From positions 17,756 through 81,755 of the forward strand of contig NZ_JAUSPQ010000005.1 in assembly GCF_030655665.1 (NCBI RefSeq): DNA of 64,000 bases, written 5' to 3'. Below the pieces are notes generated by a model. It did no database searches and was not told the DNA's origin. It saw only the letters and a program-made list of their open reading frames with translations. The stretch is from Methanocorpusculum sp. (GTDB lineage Archaea > Halobacteriota > Methanomicrobia > Methanomicrobiales > Methanocorpusculaceae). This document shows, piece by piece, positions 18,415-28,343 of this stretch. The translations under genes and the position numbers were made by a program. Position 1 is the first letter of the stretch, and each line of letters begins with the position of its first letter.

Positions 18415-18556
18415 CCGGTTTCGCGGATGCGGAAAAGAAACCCCCTCATGAGAATCCAGCGACCTGAGGAGATGAGGTCAAAAACATCATCCTCGCGGGA
18501 ATACTGATGAGCCCCGAAGAAGAGTATTATGGTCTTGAAGGCAAAACAGTACACTA
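18415..18556 (+). promoter_or_regulatory. Structured 5' leader of queDEC, riboswitch-like candidate
   Basis: The leader can form four short consecutive stems: GGTTTC/GAAACC (18417-18422 with 18437-18442), CCTCA/TGAGG (18444-18448 with 18465-18469), GAGG/CCTC (18474-18477 with 18491-18494) and AATAC/GTATT (18500-18504 with 18524-18528). No known preQ1 riboswitch class is recognised. A regulatory RNA sensing preQ0 or a related 7-deazapurine is an inference from position alone. Confidence 0.35.
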
Positions 18557-18964
18557 ATGGTTACCCGGATCTATAAAGAAACTCATTTCGATGCATCCCA
18601 CCGTCTGATGCATTACGAAGGCAAATGTTCCAGGCTGCATGGTCACCGCTGGAGTGTTGAGGTCTGGATGGACGGAACGCCGGACGAAAAGTCACGGATC
18701 CTGCTTGATTACAATATCATCAAAAACATCATCAATGTTTACGACCATCAGGTCGTATTGAATAAAGACGATCCGATGGTAGAGGCCCTTTCCCGATTCC
18801 AGACACCAGTTCTGACAAACGGCGACCCGACAAGCGAACTTCTCGCAGAGGACATCCGTGAGCGGCTCAATACCTTCTGCACAGAACAGGGCCTGAGCGC
18901 CAGGGTCGCAAAACTGCGGGTATGGGAGTCGGAAGGCTGCTATGCCGAGGTCTTTGCAGAATGA
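18557..18964 (+). CDS. queD: 6-carboxy-5,6,7,8-tetrahydropterin synthase QueD
   Basis: 135 aa member of the 6-pyruvoyltetrahydropterin synthase fold, converting 7,8-dihydroneopterin triphosphate to 6-carboxytetrahydropterin, the second step towards preQ0. Zinc ligands are the His of FDASHRL and the two His of LHGHRW; the catalytic Cys lies just before in the segment CSRLHGH. The stop overlaps the queE ATG (ATGA). preQ0 made here is the precursor of archaeosine at tRNA position 15. Confidence 0.93.
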   Translation: MVTRIYKETHFDASHRLMHYEGKCSRLHGHRWSVEVWMDGTPDEKSRILLDYNIIKNIINVYDHQVVLNKDDPMVEALSRFQTPVLTNGDPTSELLAEDIRERLNTFCTEQGLSARVAKLRVWESEGCYAEVFAE

Positions 18965-19569
18965 GAGTCACGGAAACGTTTGTGAGTCTGCAGGGAGAGG
19001 GCGAAAGACAGGGTATGCCCTGTTTTTTCCTCAGGCTTTCTGGCTGTAATCTCAGATGTGCCTGGTGCGACACCGAATATTCATTCGAGAAAGGGACCGA
19101 CAGAAGCGTGGATGAACTCGTAAAAGAGATCGCGGATTCCGGTCTTTCCTATGTCTGCGTGACCGGTGGAGAACCCCTTCTCCAGAAGGAGGAACTGATT
19201 CCCCTGCTGGAGATTCTTGCGGCCGCAGACATTCATGTGGATATCGAAACAAACGGCACGATCCCATTCAGCGATGTATCTGAATATGCGTCCATTTGTA
19301 TGGACGTGAAGTGCCCGTCGTCCGGGGAGATGAGCGATCTGTCGCTCCTGTCGACCCTCACCGAAAAGGATTGTCTGAAATTTGTGATCGGCGACGAAGC
19401 GGATTATCTGTATATGGTCGAGGTCCTTGCCGCCCATAAACCGAAAGCCCCGGTCTGTATCACCCCGGTTTTCGGGACGGAGACGGGCTGGCTCGTTGAA
19501 ACGATCATAGCTGAACGTCTGCCGGTCAGATTCCAGCTTCAGCTGCATAAAGTGGTGAATGTACAATGA
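18961..19569 (+). CDS. queE: 7-carboxy-7-deazaguanine synthase QueE (radical SAM)
   Basis: 202 aa from ATG 18961; a longer frame begins at 18922 but would overlap queD by about 40 bases. It opens with the family signature [20 protein letters not shown], followed by the radical-SAM cysteines CNLRCAWC (CX3CX2C). It rearranges carboxytetrahydropterin into carboxydeazaguanine. The VTGGEPLLQ glycine motif binds SAM. It overlaps queD and queC by 4 bases each, so the three are translationally coupled. Confidence 0.95.
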   Translation: MRVTETFVSLQGEGERQGMPCFFLRLSGCNLRCAWCDTEYSFEKGTDRSVDELVKEIADSGLSYVCVTGGEPLLQKEELIPLLEILAAADIHVDIETNGTIPFSDVSEYASICMDVKCPSSGEMSDLSLLSTLTEKDCLKFVIGDEADYLYMVEVLAAHKPKAPVCITPVFGTETGWLVETIIAERLPVRFQLQLHKVVNVQ

Positions 19570-20234
19570 AAAAAGCTGTATGCCTCCTTTCAGGAGGAAT
19601 GGACTCCACAACCCTTGCCTTTGTCGCAAAGAAGATGGGGTATGATATTCTGGCCCTTCACGTGAATTACGGTCAGAGAACGGAAAAGAAAGAACTTGAA
19701 TCTGCGAAGAAGGTAGCTGACGCCCTCGGAGTGGTGGAATTTCTGGAGATCTCTCTCGATTACTTCAAGAAATTTGGAGGGAGCAGTCTGACCGATATGA
19801 ACATCGAAGTGGAGGAGGGTGTGCTTGGCAAAGCAGACAACCCGAACACATATGTGCCGTTCAGAAATGGAAATCTGATTGCGATCGCGACGTCTTACTG
19901 CGAATCGCGTGACGGCGAGGCGATTTTCATCGGTGTCCAGTCAGGCGACCACACGGGATATCCGGACTGTACTCCCCGGTTCATCGAGGCGATGCAGCAT
20001 GCCATTTATGTGGGGACCCAGACGGAAAAGTCGATTGAACTGCTGACTCCTTTTGTTATGATGACCAAGACCGACATTCTGAAGGAAGGGATGGAATTGT
20101 GCGTTCCGTATGAACATACATGGTCCTGTTATTCAGAGAATGATGAGGCATGCGGGGTATGTTCGTCCTGTCTTGCACGGCTGAAGGCATTTGCGGATCT
20201 CGGGATGGAAGATCCGATCCCCTATAAAAAATAA
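19566..20234 (+). CDS. queC: 7-cyano-7-deazaguanine (preQ0) synthase QueC
   Basis: 222 aa ATP-dependent enzyme that turns the carboxylate of carboxydeazaguanine into a nitrile. The PP-loop SGGMDSTT lies at residues ~9-16, and the C-terminal zinc site is [15 protein letters not shown]. It is last in the queDEC operon and faces the echF end; the 64-base gap is rich in T and A runs that could terminate both transcripts. Confidence 0.96.
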   Translation: MKKAVCLLSGGMDSTTLAFVAKKMGYDILALHVNYGQRTEKKELESAKKVADALGVVEFLEISLDYFKKFGGSSLTDMNIEVEEGVLGKADNPNTYVPFRNGNLIAIATSYCESRDGEAIFIGVQSGDHTGYPDCTPRFIEAMQHAIYVGTQTEKSIELLTPFVMMTKTDILKEGMELCVPYEHTWSCYSENDEACGVCSSCLARLKAFADLGMEDPIPYKK

Positions 20235-20298
20235 TTTTTAAAATACGCTCTTTTTTCGTATCAAAAATCCGGCAGACAAAAAAAGAAAAAAAAAAGGA

Positions 20299-20673
20299 TT
20301 ACTCTGCGGTTTCCTTTTTCGGCCGCTCGGGTTTCACATACGTGATCTCGTAGATCTCGACGCTCCGCTCGGAGGGAGTCGCCGACTTTGCGTACTCCCG
20401 TTCCATCGAGAGAACGTCGAACTTACACACATCAACACAGTTCCCGCACATCACACACCGGAATCGATCGAGTGTCCAGATCTTCTCGGTCCGCTGAACG
20501 ACGATCGCCTGCGAAGGACACCGTTTCATACACATCATGCATGACGTGCACTTCGACGGATCGAAGACCAGATGACCACGGGTCCCCTCAAAATTTTCCA
20601 GAGGCACAGCCGGGAACATCACCGTCGCAGGAGCGTGGTAAAACTGTTTCAGAATCGTTTTAAGCATCTTCAT
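20299..20673 (-). CDS. echF: Ech-type hydrogenase, polyferredoxin subunit EchF
   Basis: 124 aa with two [4Fe-4S] clusters: CTSCMMCMKRCP (about residues 42-53) and CVMCGNCVDVC (about 74-84). It passes electrons between the hydrogenase small subunit and soluble ferredoxin. Length and sequence match EchF/NuoI-like subunits. Last gene of the six-gene operon, 6 bases after echE, with a charged Pro/Lys/Glu C-terminus. Confidence 0.92.
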   Translation of the reverse strand: MKMLKTILKQFYHAPATVMFPAVPLENFEGTRGHLVFDPSKCTSCMMCMKRCPSQAIVVQRTEKIWTLDRFRCVMCGNCVDVCKFDVLSMEREYAKSATPSERSVEIYEITYVKPERPKKETAE

Positions 20674-20679
20674 GACAGC

Positions 20680-21762
20680 TCACCTCTCCATACAGCCGAT
20701 ACACGGATCGATCGTTAAAACGATCTGCGGGACATCGGCAAGCTCACAGCCTGCAAGGATCGATACCAGAGGCGGGATATTCGTCAGGGTCGGTGTTCTC
20801 ACGCGGAACTGTGCAAGATTCTTGGTTCCGTTCCCTTTCAGGTAATGGATGACCTCGCCCCTCGGCTGCTCGGAGCGGCTGAAGTATTCTCCGTCGGGAT
20901 TACCCTTCACGGCTGTGAAAACTTCGCCGTCCGGCATATCAGTAATGACCCGGCGGATGATCTCCACCGACTGGAACAACTCCCTGCATCTGACCGCACA
21001 GCGTGCATATCCATCGCCGCCTTTTTCAACGACCGGTTTGAACCCGATATCGCCGTAGGCGAGATAGCCGGTAGACCGGGTATCCTGATCAAGGCCGCTG
21101 CCGCGGGCCGTCGGACCGACAGCTCCGAGATAATAGGCATCCTCCTTCGAGAGAACACCTTTGCCGATCAGACGTTTGGTCAAGGTATAATCATTCAGGA
21201 ACACGTTCGTAAGGTCCTTCATCTCATCCTCAATTTCATCGAGCCGGTCATCCATCTCCGAAAGGAAGGAGTTTGCGACATCACGTCGGACACCGCCGAC
21301 TTTACAGACACCCTGAATAACACGGCCGCCGGTCGTTGCCTCCATCTCATCCAGAATCGATTCGCGAATCTTCCATGCCTGATAGAACAGGCTCTCGAAT
21401 CCAAGCGAGTCGGCAAACAATCCAAGCCACAGAAGGTGACTGTGGAGACGCGAGTACTCGCCCCACATCGTTCGAAGATACGTCGCCCTGGGAGGGACCT
21501 GGACGCCCATCATGCCTTCTATTCCCTGACAGAATGTCGAGGAGTGCGTGAAACTGCAGATACCGCAGATACGTTCGGCGAGAAACACAAAGTCCTGATA
21601 CTCGCGGCGATCCACCAGGCTCTCGAGACCGCGGTGGACATACCCGATCGACGGAATCGCCGAAACGACATGCTCGTCTTCCACGACCAGATCAAGATGG
21701 ATCGGCTCGGGAAGCACAGGATGCTGGGGTCCGAACGGGATGATCGTCTGTCTGCCGGTCAT
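20680..21762 (-). CDS. echE: Ech-type hydrogenase, [NiFe] large subunit EchE
   Basis: 360 aa large subunit holding the [NiFe] centre. The N-terminal nickel motif RICGIC (about 64-69) and the C-terminal DPCIGC (about residues 352-357, then only a few residues) are both present. The protein ends DPCIGCMER, so there is no long C-terminal peptide to be cleaved by a maturation protease, as in other Ech and Eha/Ehb-like enzymes. The start overlaps the echD stop by 4 bases. Confidence 0.95.
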   Translation of the reverse strand: MTGRQTIIPFGPQHPVLPEPIHLDLVVEDEHVVSAIPSIGYVHRGLESLVDRREYQDFVFLAERICGICSFTHSSTFCQGIEGMMGVQVPPRATYLRTMWGEYSRLHSHLLWLGLFADSLGFESLFYQAWKIRESILDEMEATTGGRVIQGVCKVGGVRRDVANSFLSEMDDRLDEIEDEMKDLTNVFLNDYTLTKRLIGKGVLSKEDAYYLGAVGPTARGSGLDQDTRSTGYLAYGDIGFKPVVEKGGDGYARCAVRCRELFQSVEIIRRVITDMPDGEVFTAVKGNPDGEYFSRSEQPRGEVIHYLKGNGTKNLAQFRVRTPTLTNIPPLVSILAGCELADVPQIVLTIDPCIGCMER

Positions 21763-22142
21763 TCTTTCGCCTCCTTGACAACAGTCACCGTAGGAGCAGG
21801 CTGCTCCTTCTTTTTGAACGGATAAGGAACGGATGTTTTGATGAACGTTCCGCCGAAATCAAGAGACATGCCTTCAAACGTAAACCCGTACAGGTCATGG
21901 ATCTCGTTTTCATATACAAATGCCCCGCCGTAGGATGACCCGATCGACGGGATCTTCGTCCCTTCAGAGACGGTAATGCGGTAATGCCGGAGATCCGTCT
22001 CTTTTTCGAATGAGTAGGTGATATAGTAGCCTTCGTCAGCGGGCGTGCAGGTCACAACAACCAGACGATATCCGCCGTTTCTCATATTGCCGGCAATACT
22101 CTGTACATCAGCAACTTCAATGGTATCGATTTTCATATTCAT
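21759..22142 (-). CDS. echD: Ech-type hydrogenase subunit EchD (NuoC-like)
   Basis: 127 aa member of the NuoC/30 kDa family, the connecting subunit without cofactors. The signature stretch around YENEIHDLYGFTFEGM matches the family end of NuoC. It overlaps echC and echE by four bases on either side. It is poorly conserved N-terminally, as usual for EchD. Confidence 0.9.
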   Translation of the reverse strand: MNMKIDTIEVADVQSIAGNMRNGGYRLVVVTCTPADEGYYITYSFEKETDLRHYRITVSEGTKIPSIGSSYGGAFVYENEIHDLYGFTFEGMSLDFGGTFIKTSVPYPFKKKEQPAPTVTVVKEAKE

Positions 22143-22573
22143 TTTTTTGCCTCCAGAGCTGCACGTTTCTCTTCCAGAACGCCAAGTGCCTTTACAATTC
22201 CCTCAATAAGTGCCTCGGGACGGACGGAACATCCGGGGACATACACATCCACCGGAATGATCGTGTCGACGCCGCCGGAAATATTGTAGCAATCGCGGAA
22301 AACACCGCCGCTCGATGCGCAGATTCCCACCGCGACTACTACCTTCGGTTCCGGGATCTGGTCGTAGAGATTTTTCAGGACAACTTTGTTCTGTTCGTTC
22401 ACCCCGCCCGTTACCACAAAAATATCGGCGTGTGCAGGGTTTCCGGTGTTGATGATGCCAAACCGCTCGACATCGTAGACCGGTGTTAAGGCGGCGAGAA
22501 TTTCTATATCGCATCCATTACAGCTGGACGCATTGTAGTGAAGGAGCCAGGGGGATTTTGATGCCGAACTCAT
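22139..22573 (-). CDS. echC: Ech-type hydrogenase small subunit EchC (NuoB-like)
   Basis: 144 aa from ATG 22573 (a longer frame starts at 22642 but reads into echB). It carries the single proximal [4Fe-4S] cluster: Cys residues in NASSCNGCDIE, in the segment VAVGICASSG and in VPGCSVRPE. Electrons pass from EchE through this cluster to EchF. The start overlaps the echB end by 4 bases. Confidence 0.94.
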   Translation of the reverse strand: MSSASKSPWLLHYNASSCNGCDIEILAALTPVYDVERFGIINTGNPAHADIFVVTGGVNEQNKVVLKNLYDQIPEPKVVVAVGICASSGGVFRDCYNISGGVDTIIPVDVYVPGCSVRPEALIEGIVKALGVLEEKRAALEAKK

Positions 22574-23439
22574 AATAACATACCTCCAAGGATGCCAAGT
22601 ATGACAATGTTTCCGACCCCGAAGACGAGGGTGATGATCCAAAGACTCTTGATCGTCATCTTCCAGGTCACACGCGGGAAGACATTATCTATGACAATTT
22701 CCAGAAGGAACACGAGAACGATCGCAACTGCGGAAAGGACCGGATACCCGGCAAAGAAGATGAATAACATGGAGAGGAAGATTATCATCTCATACCAGTG
22801 AGCGATCTCGACTTTGGCAAGACTTCTGCCTGAAAGGGAGGAGGTCACACCTTTCACCAGTTCCTGATGTGCGTGATGCGAGGTCGAGATATCGAACGGA
22901 GACTTTCTGAGTATGAGAGTCAAAACGGCGATGAATGCGATGAACACACCAGGCAGGAAAACGATACCCGGCATACTAATAATGAGCATATGATAGGTCT
23001 CGAAACTGCCGGTGACCAGGTAGCATCCTGCGGCGAGCAGGATCAGGATCGGTTCAAGGATCATGAGACTGAGAAGTTCACGTTCTGCACCGATGTGGGA
23101 GAACGGCGCGTTTGCCGCATACGCTGCAAGGATAAGGAAGGTGTGGGCAAGTGTCAGAGAGAAGACCACAAACAGGAGATTGCCTCCGGTAGCGAGCATT
23201 GCTCCGGAAAATGCGATCAGGACCAGGTATGCAGTAGTGAAGATGATCTCGACAGGATTCGAGAACGCCTTCTCTTTATGCCAGAGTTTGGCCACATCAT
23301 AGAACGGCTGAAGGAACGGGGGGCCGACCCTGGACTGGAAACGGGCAGTCAATACCCGGTCGCATCCGGTAAGGAGTCCGCCGAGGATCGGGGCGATGAC
23401 CAAAAATAACACCGGCCCTACAATAAACATTATATCCAT
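22570..23439 (-). CDS. echB: Ech-type hydrogenase membrane subunit EchB (NuoH-like)
   Basis: 289 aa with about eight membrane helices, homologous to NuoH of complex I. The conserved loop FDISTSHHAHQELVKGV anchors the hydrogenase arm at the membrane. The start is ATG 23439; the frame continues upstream to 23502 in echA and is not credible there. It overlaps echA by ten bases. Confidence 0.94.
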   Translation of the reverse strand: MDIMFIVGPVLFLVIAPILGGLLTGCDRVLTARFQSRVGPPFLQPFYDVAKLWHKEKAFSNPVEIIFTTAYLVLIAFSGAMLATGGNLLFVVFSLTLAHTFLILAAYAANAPFSHIGAERELLSLMILEPILILLAAGCYLVTGSFETYHMLIISMPGIVFLPGVFIAFIAVLTLILRKSPFDISTSHHAHQELVKGVTSSLSGRSLAKVEIAHWYEMIIFLSMLFIFFAGYPVLSAVAIVLVFLLEIVIDNVFPRVTWKMTIKSLWIITLVFGVGNIVILGILGGMLL

Positions 23440-25376
23440 ATCATCACCCCCATAAATCCAAGAACAAGCATCACGATGATCAGGATCCCCGAGATCACCC
23501 ATGAGGGTTTGAGAAGGGCCTTCTCACCGCAGTACTCTTCGAGATAGTAGTTCGAGGTTTTCGCTTCTTTGTAGACGCCGAGAGAACCAAGGAACCTGCC
23601 TTCGGTATCAACCGCACGGCCTCCCAGATACGGCGGGATCGTTCTGCCTTCTTTGGAACCAAGGAATGCCCCAATAACAAGGAACAGGAGAATGACGGCC
23701 ATAAGTCCGAGCATGACCAGGGTATCATTGAAGAACAATCCGTTATTGCTCTGATAGAAGTACGGACGGATCGTGTTCAGGTACGGTATGATCACTCCCG
23801 TTATGATCGCCGGGAACCCGAGACAGCAGCCAACCACAAGAACACCCATGACGATCACCGAGATCTTCTCGGAGATGTGGAGGGCAATTTTTTCCGCAGG
23901 CGGTCTGTTCATTCTCATGAACAGTTTGCCGAGCCATTTGGTCCAGAAGAAGATGGTGAAGGCACTTCCAAAGGCAAGAATTGAAACGAATACGAATCCA
24001 AGCGGGGCGGTAAGGAATGCTTCCAGAGCTACCCACTTGGAAATGAGCATACCAAACGGCGCAAGATACATCCCGCAGATACCGATGACCATCATCGTGG
24101 CAAGGAGCGGGAGACGGACCAGAAGTCCGTCCATGTCCTCAATGTCCCGGCTCCCGATCTTATGCTCGACTGCGCCGACACAGAGGAAGAGAAGCGCCTT
24201 GGCGACAGCGTGGAAGATGATCAGGAGAATCGCCGCCATAATTGATTCGGCCGTGCCGATACCGGCACATGCGGTGATCAGACCGAGATTCGCGATCGTG
24301 GAGTAGGCAAGAACTTTCTTTGCGTTACTCTGGGAAATCGCCATGGCCGAAGTGACCAGGAAGGTGAAGGCACCGATCAGAGCGAGGAAGATCCCCACCC
24401 AGGTCTGCGAGAAGAGGGGAGCGAAGAGTACCAGAAGATACACACCTGCTTTGACCATAGTGCTGGAATGCAGCAAAGCTGATACCGGGGTCGGGGCAAC
24501 CATGGCTCCCGTGAGCCAGGTTGAGAACGGCATCTGGGCAGCCTTAGTTAGACCGGCGACGGCGATAAACGCAAGGGGTATCGTCAGTACAGATACATTC
24601 GGGAAGTGGAGCAGATTATTTACGGAGAGCAGACTTACCGGTGAATTTATCCGAATCAGGAAGGTTATTGCAAGGGTGAAGCAGATCCCGCCGATCAGGT
24701 TCATCCACACTGCACGAAACGCATTGTTCACTGCTTCGGGGGTCCGGGAATACCCAATCAGGAGGAAGGAACACAGCGTTGTTATTTCCCAGGCACACAG
24801 GATCCACATCAGATTATTTGAGAGGACGAGCCCGAACATTGCCGAGAGGAAGAGAAACATCACAGCGAAGAAGTAGCGTTTCCGCACCGGAACACCGATC
24901 TGGTGTTCATGATAATCCTTCATGTAACCAAGAGCATAGACACAGATGAGCGTCCCGATTATACCTATGATAAGGACCATGACAACCGAGAGATTGGTAA
25001 CCATGAATGTCTGGATCACCTCATGGTTGTCAATGCCAAACAATTCGAGCCTCACGATAAGGATCAGCTGAATAACCGAGAGAATAAGAGGTAGGATTTT
25101 CCGGTATTTTATGGAAAGGCCCAATATCACGAGGGCTATGGCGAGGTCAACGATAAATAAAAGAATGCCGATCCATTCAGCATTCTCGATAGTCACAGAT
25201 ACGGGAGCGAGCAAAGCTTTCCATGCAAGAAAGATGGATGTCCCGATGATTATGACCGAGGTTATGCCTACGAGGATATTGCGGACAAGGTCGGGTTTGA
25301 AGACCGCTAAAAGAACAGCGGCACAAACAGGAACAAGCAGCAATATCAGTATGGCAATGAGTTCCGGCGGGTACAT
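23430..25376 (-). CDS. echA: Ech-type hydrogenase membrane subunit EchA (NuoL/Mrp-like antiporter)
   Basis: 648 aa from ATG 25376 (MYPPELIAIL...), with about 16 hydrophobic segments. The core has the antiporter-module motifs: WEITTLCSFLLIGYSR, the Lys of AGLTKAAQMPFSTWL, and HSSTMVKAGVYLL. It is probably the ion-translocating subunit, using H+ or Na+ flux to drive reduction of ferredoxin with H2. This is the first gene of echABCDEF. The 18-codon upstream extension (to 25430) is hydrophilic and not family-like. Confidence 0.94.
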   Translation of the reverse strand: MYPPELIAILILLLVPVCAAVLLAVFKPDLVRNILVGITSVIIIGTSIFLAWKALLAPVSVTIENAEWIGILLFIVDLAIALVILGLSIKYRKILPLILSVIQLILIVRLELFGIDNHEVIQTFMVTNLSVVMVLIIGIIGTLICVYALGYMKDYHEHQIGVPVRKRYFFAVMFLFLSAMFGLVLSNNLMWILCAWEITTLCSFLLIGYSRTPEAVNNAFRAVWMNLIGGICFTLAITFLIRINSPVSLLSVNNLLHFPNVSVLTIPLAFIAVAGLTKAAQMPFSTWLTGAMVAPTPVSALLHSSTMVKAGVYLLVLFAPLFSQTWVGIFLALIGAFTFLVTSAMAISQSNAKKVLAYSTIANLGLITACAGIGTAESIMAAILLIIFHAVAKALLFLCVGAVEHKIGSRDIEDMDGLLVRLPLLATMMVIGICGMYLAPFGMLISKWVALEAFLTAPLGFVFVSILAFGSAFTIFFWTKWLGKLFMRMNRPPAEKIALHISEKISVIVMGVLVVGCCLGFPAIITGVIIPYLNTIRPYFYQSNNGLFFNDTLVMLGLMAVILLFLVIGAFLGSKEGRTIPPYLGGRAVDTEGRFLGSLGVYKEAKTSNYYLEEYCGEKALLKPSWVISGILIIVMLVLGFMGVMIWI

Positions 25377-25732
25377 AGATATCACTTGTTGAAAGTATGG
25401 ACATTCATCATTATTAATCATTCTAATCATACTCAGGATAATTCTGTATTTTCAGAGTCTATGAGATAAGATGCTGCAGAAAAACCTCATGAAAAATAGA
25501 AAAAAAAACCAAAAAATAATTAGATATATTGTTATTATTTCAACGAACGCACATCTTTTCCTTAGTAATACGAGCTGGAATAGGATCCTGCGGTCTGCAA
25601 ATTAGAGCGGATTATTCCTGAACACATGGGGTGAATGATGAATGAAGACAGGAGAAATACCAGGAAATACTCCTCATTCTACTGAAAAGACGCGCCCGGT
25701 AATGAAAGCTTAAGTTTTTTTTTTTTAAAAGG
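25377..25732. other. AT-rich intergenic region upstream of ech
   Basis: Holds the likely ech promoter and, at 25710-25726, a run of T residues downstream of the DUF35 gene. No gene, tRNA or repeat is visible. Several A-tracts (25496-25518) lie in the middle. I cannot pick a single TATA box with confidence. Confidence 0.5.
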
Positions 25733-26125
25733 TTATTGGTCGGGAACGAATTTCGTTCCGTAATGGATGATACCGTCCGAACCTTCGCGGTCCAGAACGC
25801 GGAAGACGGATGTTACCGGCATACCGATATGGACCTCATCCGGCTCACAGATGAGATGGGAGGTGACCCTTGTTCCTTCTTCGAGTTCTATGATCGCGAG
25901 AACATACGGTTTCAGGGCAGAGAACTGCTCACTTGCGGCAGAGAGGACCGAGTAGGTCAGGACCTTTCCTTTCCCGGAGAACTGGCAGGGAACAATTTTT
26001 CCATCCCGGCGGCAGTGAGGACAGATCGCCCTTGGCGGGAAAAACACATCGCCGCAGACATCGCATTTCGTTCCCACCATGTTATATCTCTGGGGGATCT
26101 CTCTCCAGAATCGTGCTACTGTCAT
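25733..26125 (-). CDS. DUF35 OB-fold zinc-ribbon protein, thiolase/HMG-CoA synthase partner
   Basis: 130 aa from ATG 26125, one base after the thiolase stop. An N-terminal rubredoxin-like zinc ribbon with four Cys (CDVCGDVFFPPRAICPHC) is followed by an OB fold (GKGKVLTYSV, GTRVTSHL). In archaea this family bridges acetoacetyl-CoA thiolase and HMG-CoA synthase in one complex that channels acetoacetyl-CoA (established for methanogenic archaea by structural work). The adjacent thiolase and HMG-CoA synthase genes match that complex. Confidence 0.9.
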   Translation of the reverse strand: MTVARFWREIPQRYNMVGTKCDVCGDVFFPPRAICPHCRRDGKIVPCQFSGKGKVLTYSVLSAASEQFSALKPYVLAIIELEEGTRVTSHLICEPDEVHIGMPVTSVFRVLDREGSDGIIHYGTKFVPDQ

Positions 26126-26126
26126 T

Positions 26127-27290
26127 TCAGGCCCTCCTGAAGATGTGTGATACAACGGTTGCGCCGGTTCCTCCGACATTCTGTGTCATACCTATTTCTG
26201 CTCCTTCGACCTGACGTTTGCCGCCTTCGCCGCGAAGCTGCTGGACGACTTCCCAGATCTGTTTGATACCTGTGGCACCAACCGGATGGCCGCATGCCTT
26301 GAGACCTCCGGACGTATTTACCGGAAGCTTGCCGCCAAGCTGGGTCTCGCCCTGCTCGGTGAACTTTCCGGCAGTTCCCTTCGGAACAAAGCCGAGATCC
26401 TCGATCGCACAAAGTTCAGCGATCGTGAAACAGTCGTGAACTTCAACGAAGTCGATATCCTTTCGTTCGAGTTTTGCCTGCCGGAACGCCGAGTTTCCTG
26501 CGGCTACGGTGGCACCCATCGTGGAAAAGTCTGGACGGTCGTGTAATGCGATCGTGTCGCCGGCCTGTGCTGAGGCAAGGACCCTGATCGGCGTGTCGGT
26601 GAACTCCCGTGCTTTTTCAAGCGGGCAGACGACCACCACTGCGGCACCGTCGGAAACGGGCGAGCAGTCGAAGAGTCGAAGCGGGGAGGCAACGAGGGTC
26701 GAGTTCATTACGGTCGACTGGGTGATCTCATTCTGGAACTGAGCGAACGGGTTTCTTGCTCCGTGGTAATGGTTTTTCACCGCAACCTGGGCAAGCTGCT
26801 CGCGGGTCAGTCCATACTTGTGCATGTAGTCACATGCGATCATTGCGTAGAGACCTGGGAATGTCGCTCCTGCGAAGCTCTCCCATTCACGGTCAGCGGC
26901 GCCGGCGAGAACATCCGTCGAATCTCCGACATCGGTCATCTTCTCGACACCTGCCGCAATGACGACGTCGGACATTCCGGAAGATACTGCGGCTACAGCC
27001 TGACGGAATGCAAGACCTCCGGATGCACAGGCTGCCTCGACTCGGGTAGCCGGAGTGTGGAGCTCGCCGCCGAGTCCCACGTAATCGGCAACGAGTGCCC
27101 CAACGTGTTCCTGACCGACGAATCTGCCCGCGGACATCGAACCGACGAATAATGCATCGATCTGTTCTCCCGCCACATTTGCATCTTCAAGTGCGGCGAT
27201 TCCTGCTTCTGTACACAGATCACGGAAAGATGTGTCCCATCTTTCTCCGAATTTCGTGATTCCTGCACCTATTACTGCTACATCTCTCAT
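26127..27290 (-). CDS. Archaeal acetyl-CoA C-acetyltransferase (thiolase)
   Basis: 387 aa SCP2-like thiolase, condensing two acetyl-CoA to acetoacetyl-CoA, the first step of the mevalonate pathway. The nucleophilic Cys is in EAACASGG (about residue 88), the His/Cys motifs are VHDCFTIAE and [11 protein letters not shown]. It lies between HMG-CoA synthase (9 bases upstream) and the DUF35 partner (1 base downstream). Confidence 0.93.
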   Translation of the reverse strand: MRDVAVIGAGITKFGERWDTSFRDLCTEAGIAALEDANVAGEQIDALFVGSMSAGRFVGQEHVGALVADYVGLGGELHTPATRVEAACASGGLAFRQAVAAVSSGMSDVVIAAGVEKMTDVGDSTDVLAGAADREWESFAGATFPGLYAMIACDYMHKYGLTREQLAQVAVKNHYHGARNPFAQFQNEITQSTVMNSTLVASPLRLFDCSPVSDGAAVVVVCPLEKAREFTDTPIRVLASAQAGDTIALHDRPDFSTMGATVAAGNSAFRQAKLERKDIDFVEVHDCFTIAELCAIEDLGFVPKGTAGKFTEQGETQLGGKLPVNTSGGLKACGHPVGATGIKQIWEVVQQLRGEGGKRQVEGAEIGMTQNVGGTGATVVSHIFRRA

Positions 27291-27299
27291 GATTCAACC

Positions 27300-28343
27300 T
27301 CACATCCGGATCTTGCCCTTATGCCGGGCATACACTGCATAGTCAAGATACTTCTTTGTGGAAAGCATCTTCTCAACGGTCGGACCCTGGGACCGGTCGA
27401 TCTTATTCAAAATCGCGTCGGTCACGGTAATGTCAAAGGCATCGGATCCTGCGCCGCTGCCGTAACTTGTAACAAAGATCCGGTCACCGGGTTTTGCCAC
27501 ATCAAGAATTGCTGCGAGGCCAAGGGGAACGGCACCACTGTAGGTGTTTCCAAGTGTGGGGGCCAGAAGACCGGCCTTGATCTGTTCCTTCGTGAATCCA
27601 AGCATTTGTGAAGCTTTCTGCGGGAATTTGGCATTCGGCTGGTGGAAGACTGCATGCGTATAATCGGAAGGCTTCGTTCCGCGAAGTTCCATCATCATTT
27701 TTGCAGCCCCAAGGGTGTGTTTGAAGTACCCGGGGTCCCCGGAGAATCTTCCTCCGTGTCTGGGATAATCCTCTCCTTCGCGCCGCCAGAAATCCGGCGT
27801 GTCCGAGGAGTATGAGCAGGTGTCATGGATAACCGCTATCGGATCATCATTACCGATAACGTATGCCGCTCCTCCGGCAGCAGCCGTATATTCTAGTGCA
27901 TCGCCGGGTGCTCCCTGAGCAGTGTCCGCTCCGATCGCGACGGCATACTTCATCATTCCTGATGATACCAGGCCCATCGCGGTCTGAATGGCGGCAGTTC
28001 CTGCCTTACAGGCGAACTCGTAATCTGCTGCCGTCATAACGGGTGTTGCACCGATTGCCTCTCCGACCGTGACTGCGGTCGGTTTAACAGCATACGGATG
28101 TGACTCGGATCCTACATAGACTGCCTTGATATCGGCAGGGTCCACTGGACGTCGGCGCAGAGCCGAGCGGGCAGCCTCAACAGAAAATGTGGCTGTGTTC
28201 TCATCGTAATCGGGTACGGCTTTTTCTAAAACGCCAAGACCGCCGGTGATCTCCGCGGCGTTCGCTCCCCATACACGGGCAATCTCTTCGACTTTTATTC
28301 TGAAACGGGGGATGTATGCCCCGTAGGTGATTATGCCTACCAT
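27300..28343 (-). CDS. Hydroxymethylglutaryl-CoA synthase
   Basis: 347 aa archaeal HMG-CoA synthase, adding acetyl-CoA to acetoacetyl-CoA. The catalytic Cys lies in [10 protein letters not shown] (about residue 111); the catalytic His lies in [11 protein letters not shown]. The start overlaps the stop of the upstream HTH regulator by 7 bases. With thiolase and DUF35 it forms the conserved mevalonate-entry operon. HMG-CoA reductase is coded at 57963-59177, away from this cluster. Confidence 0.94.
   Translation of the reverse strand: MVGIITYGAYIPRFRIKVEEIARVWGANAAEITGGLGVLEKAVPDYDENTATFSVEAARSALRRRPVDPADIKAVYVGSESHPYAVKPTAVTVGEAIGATPVMTAADYEFACKAGTAAIQTAMGLVSSGMMKYAVAIGADTAQGAPGDALEYTAAAGGAAYVIGNDDPIAVIHDTCSYSSDTPDFWRREGEDYPRHGGRFSGDPGYFKHTLGAAKMMMELRGTKPSDYTHAVFHQPNAKFPQKASQMLGFTKEQIKAGLLAPTLGNTYSGAVPLGLAAILDVAKPGDRIFVTSYGSGAGSDAFDITVTDAILNKIDRSQGPTVEKMLSTKKYLDYAVYARHKGKIRM

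Noticed and set aside
18504..18511. CTGATGAG in the queD leader, similar to a hammerhead ribozyme or box C element
   Set aside because: No stem II follows and no GAAA plus cleavage triplet or paired box D/C'/D' set can be placed, so neither a ribozyme nor a C/D RNA is supported.
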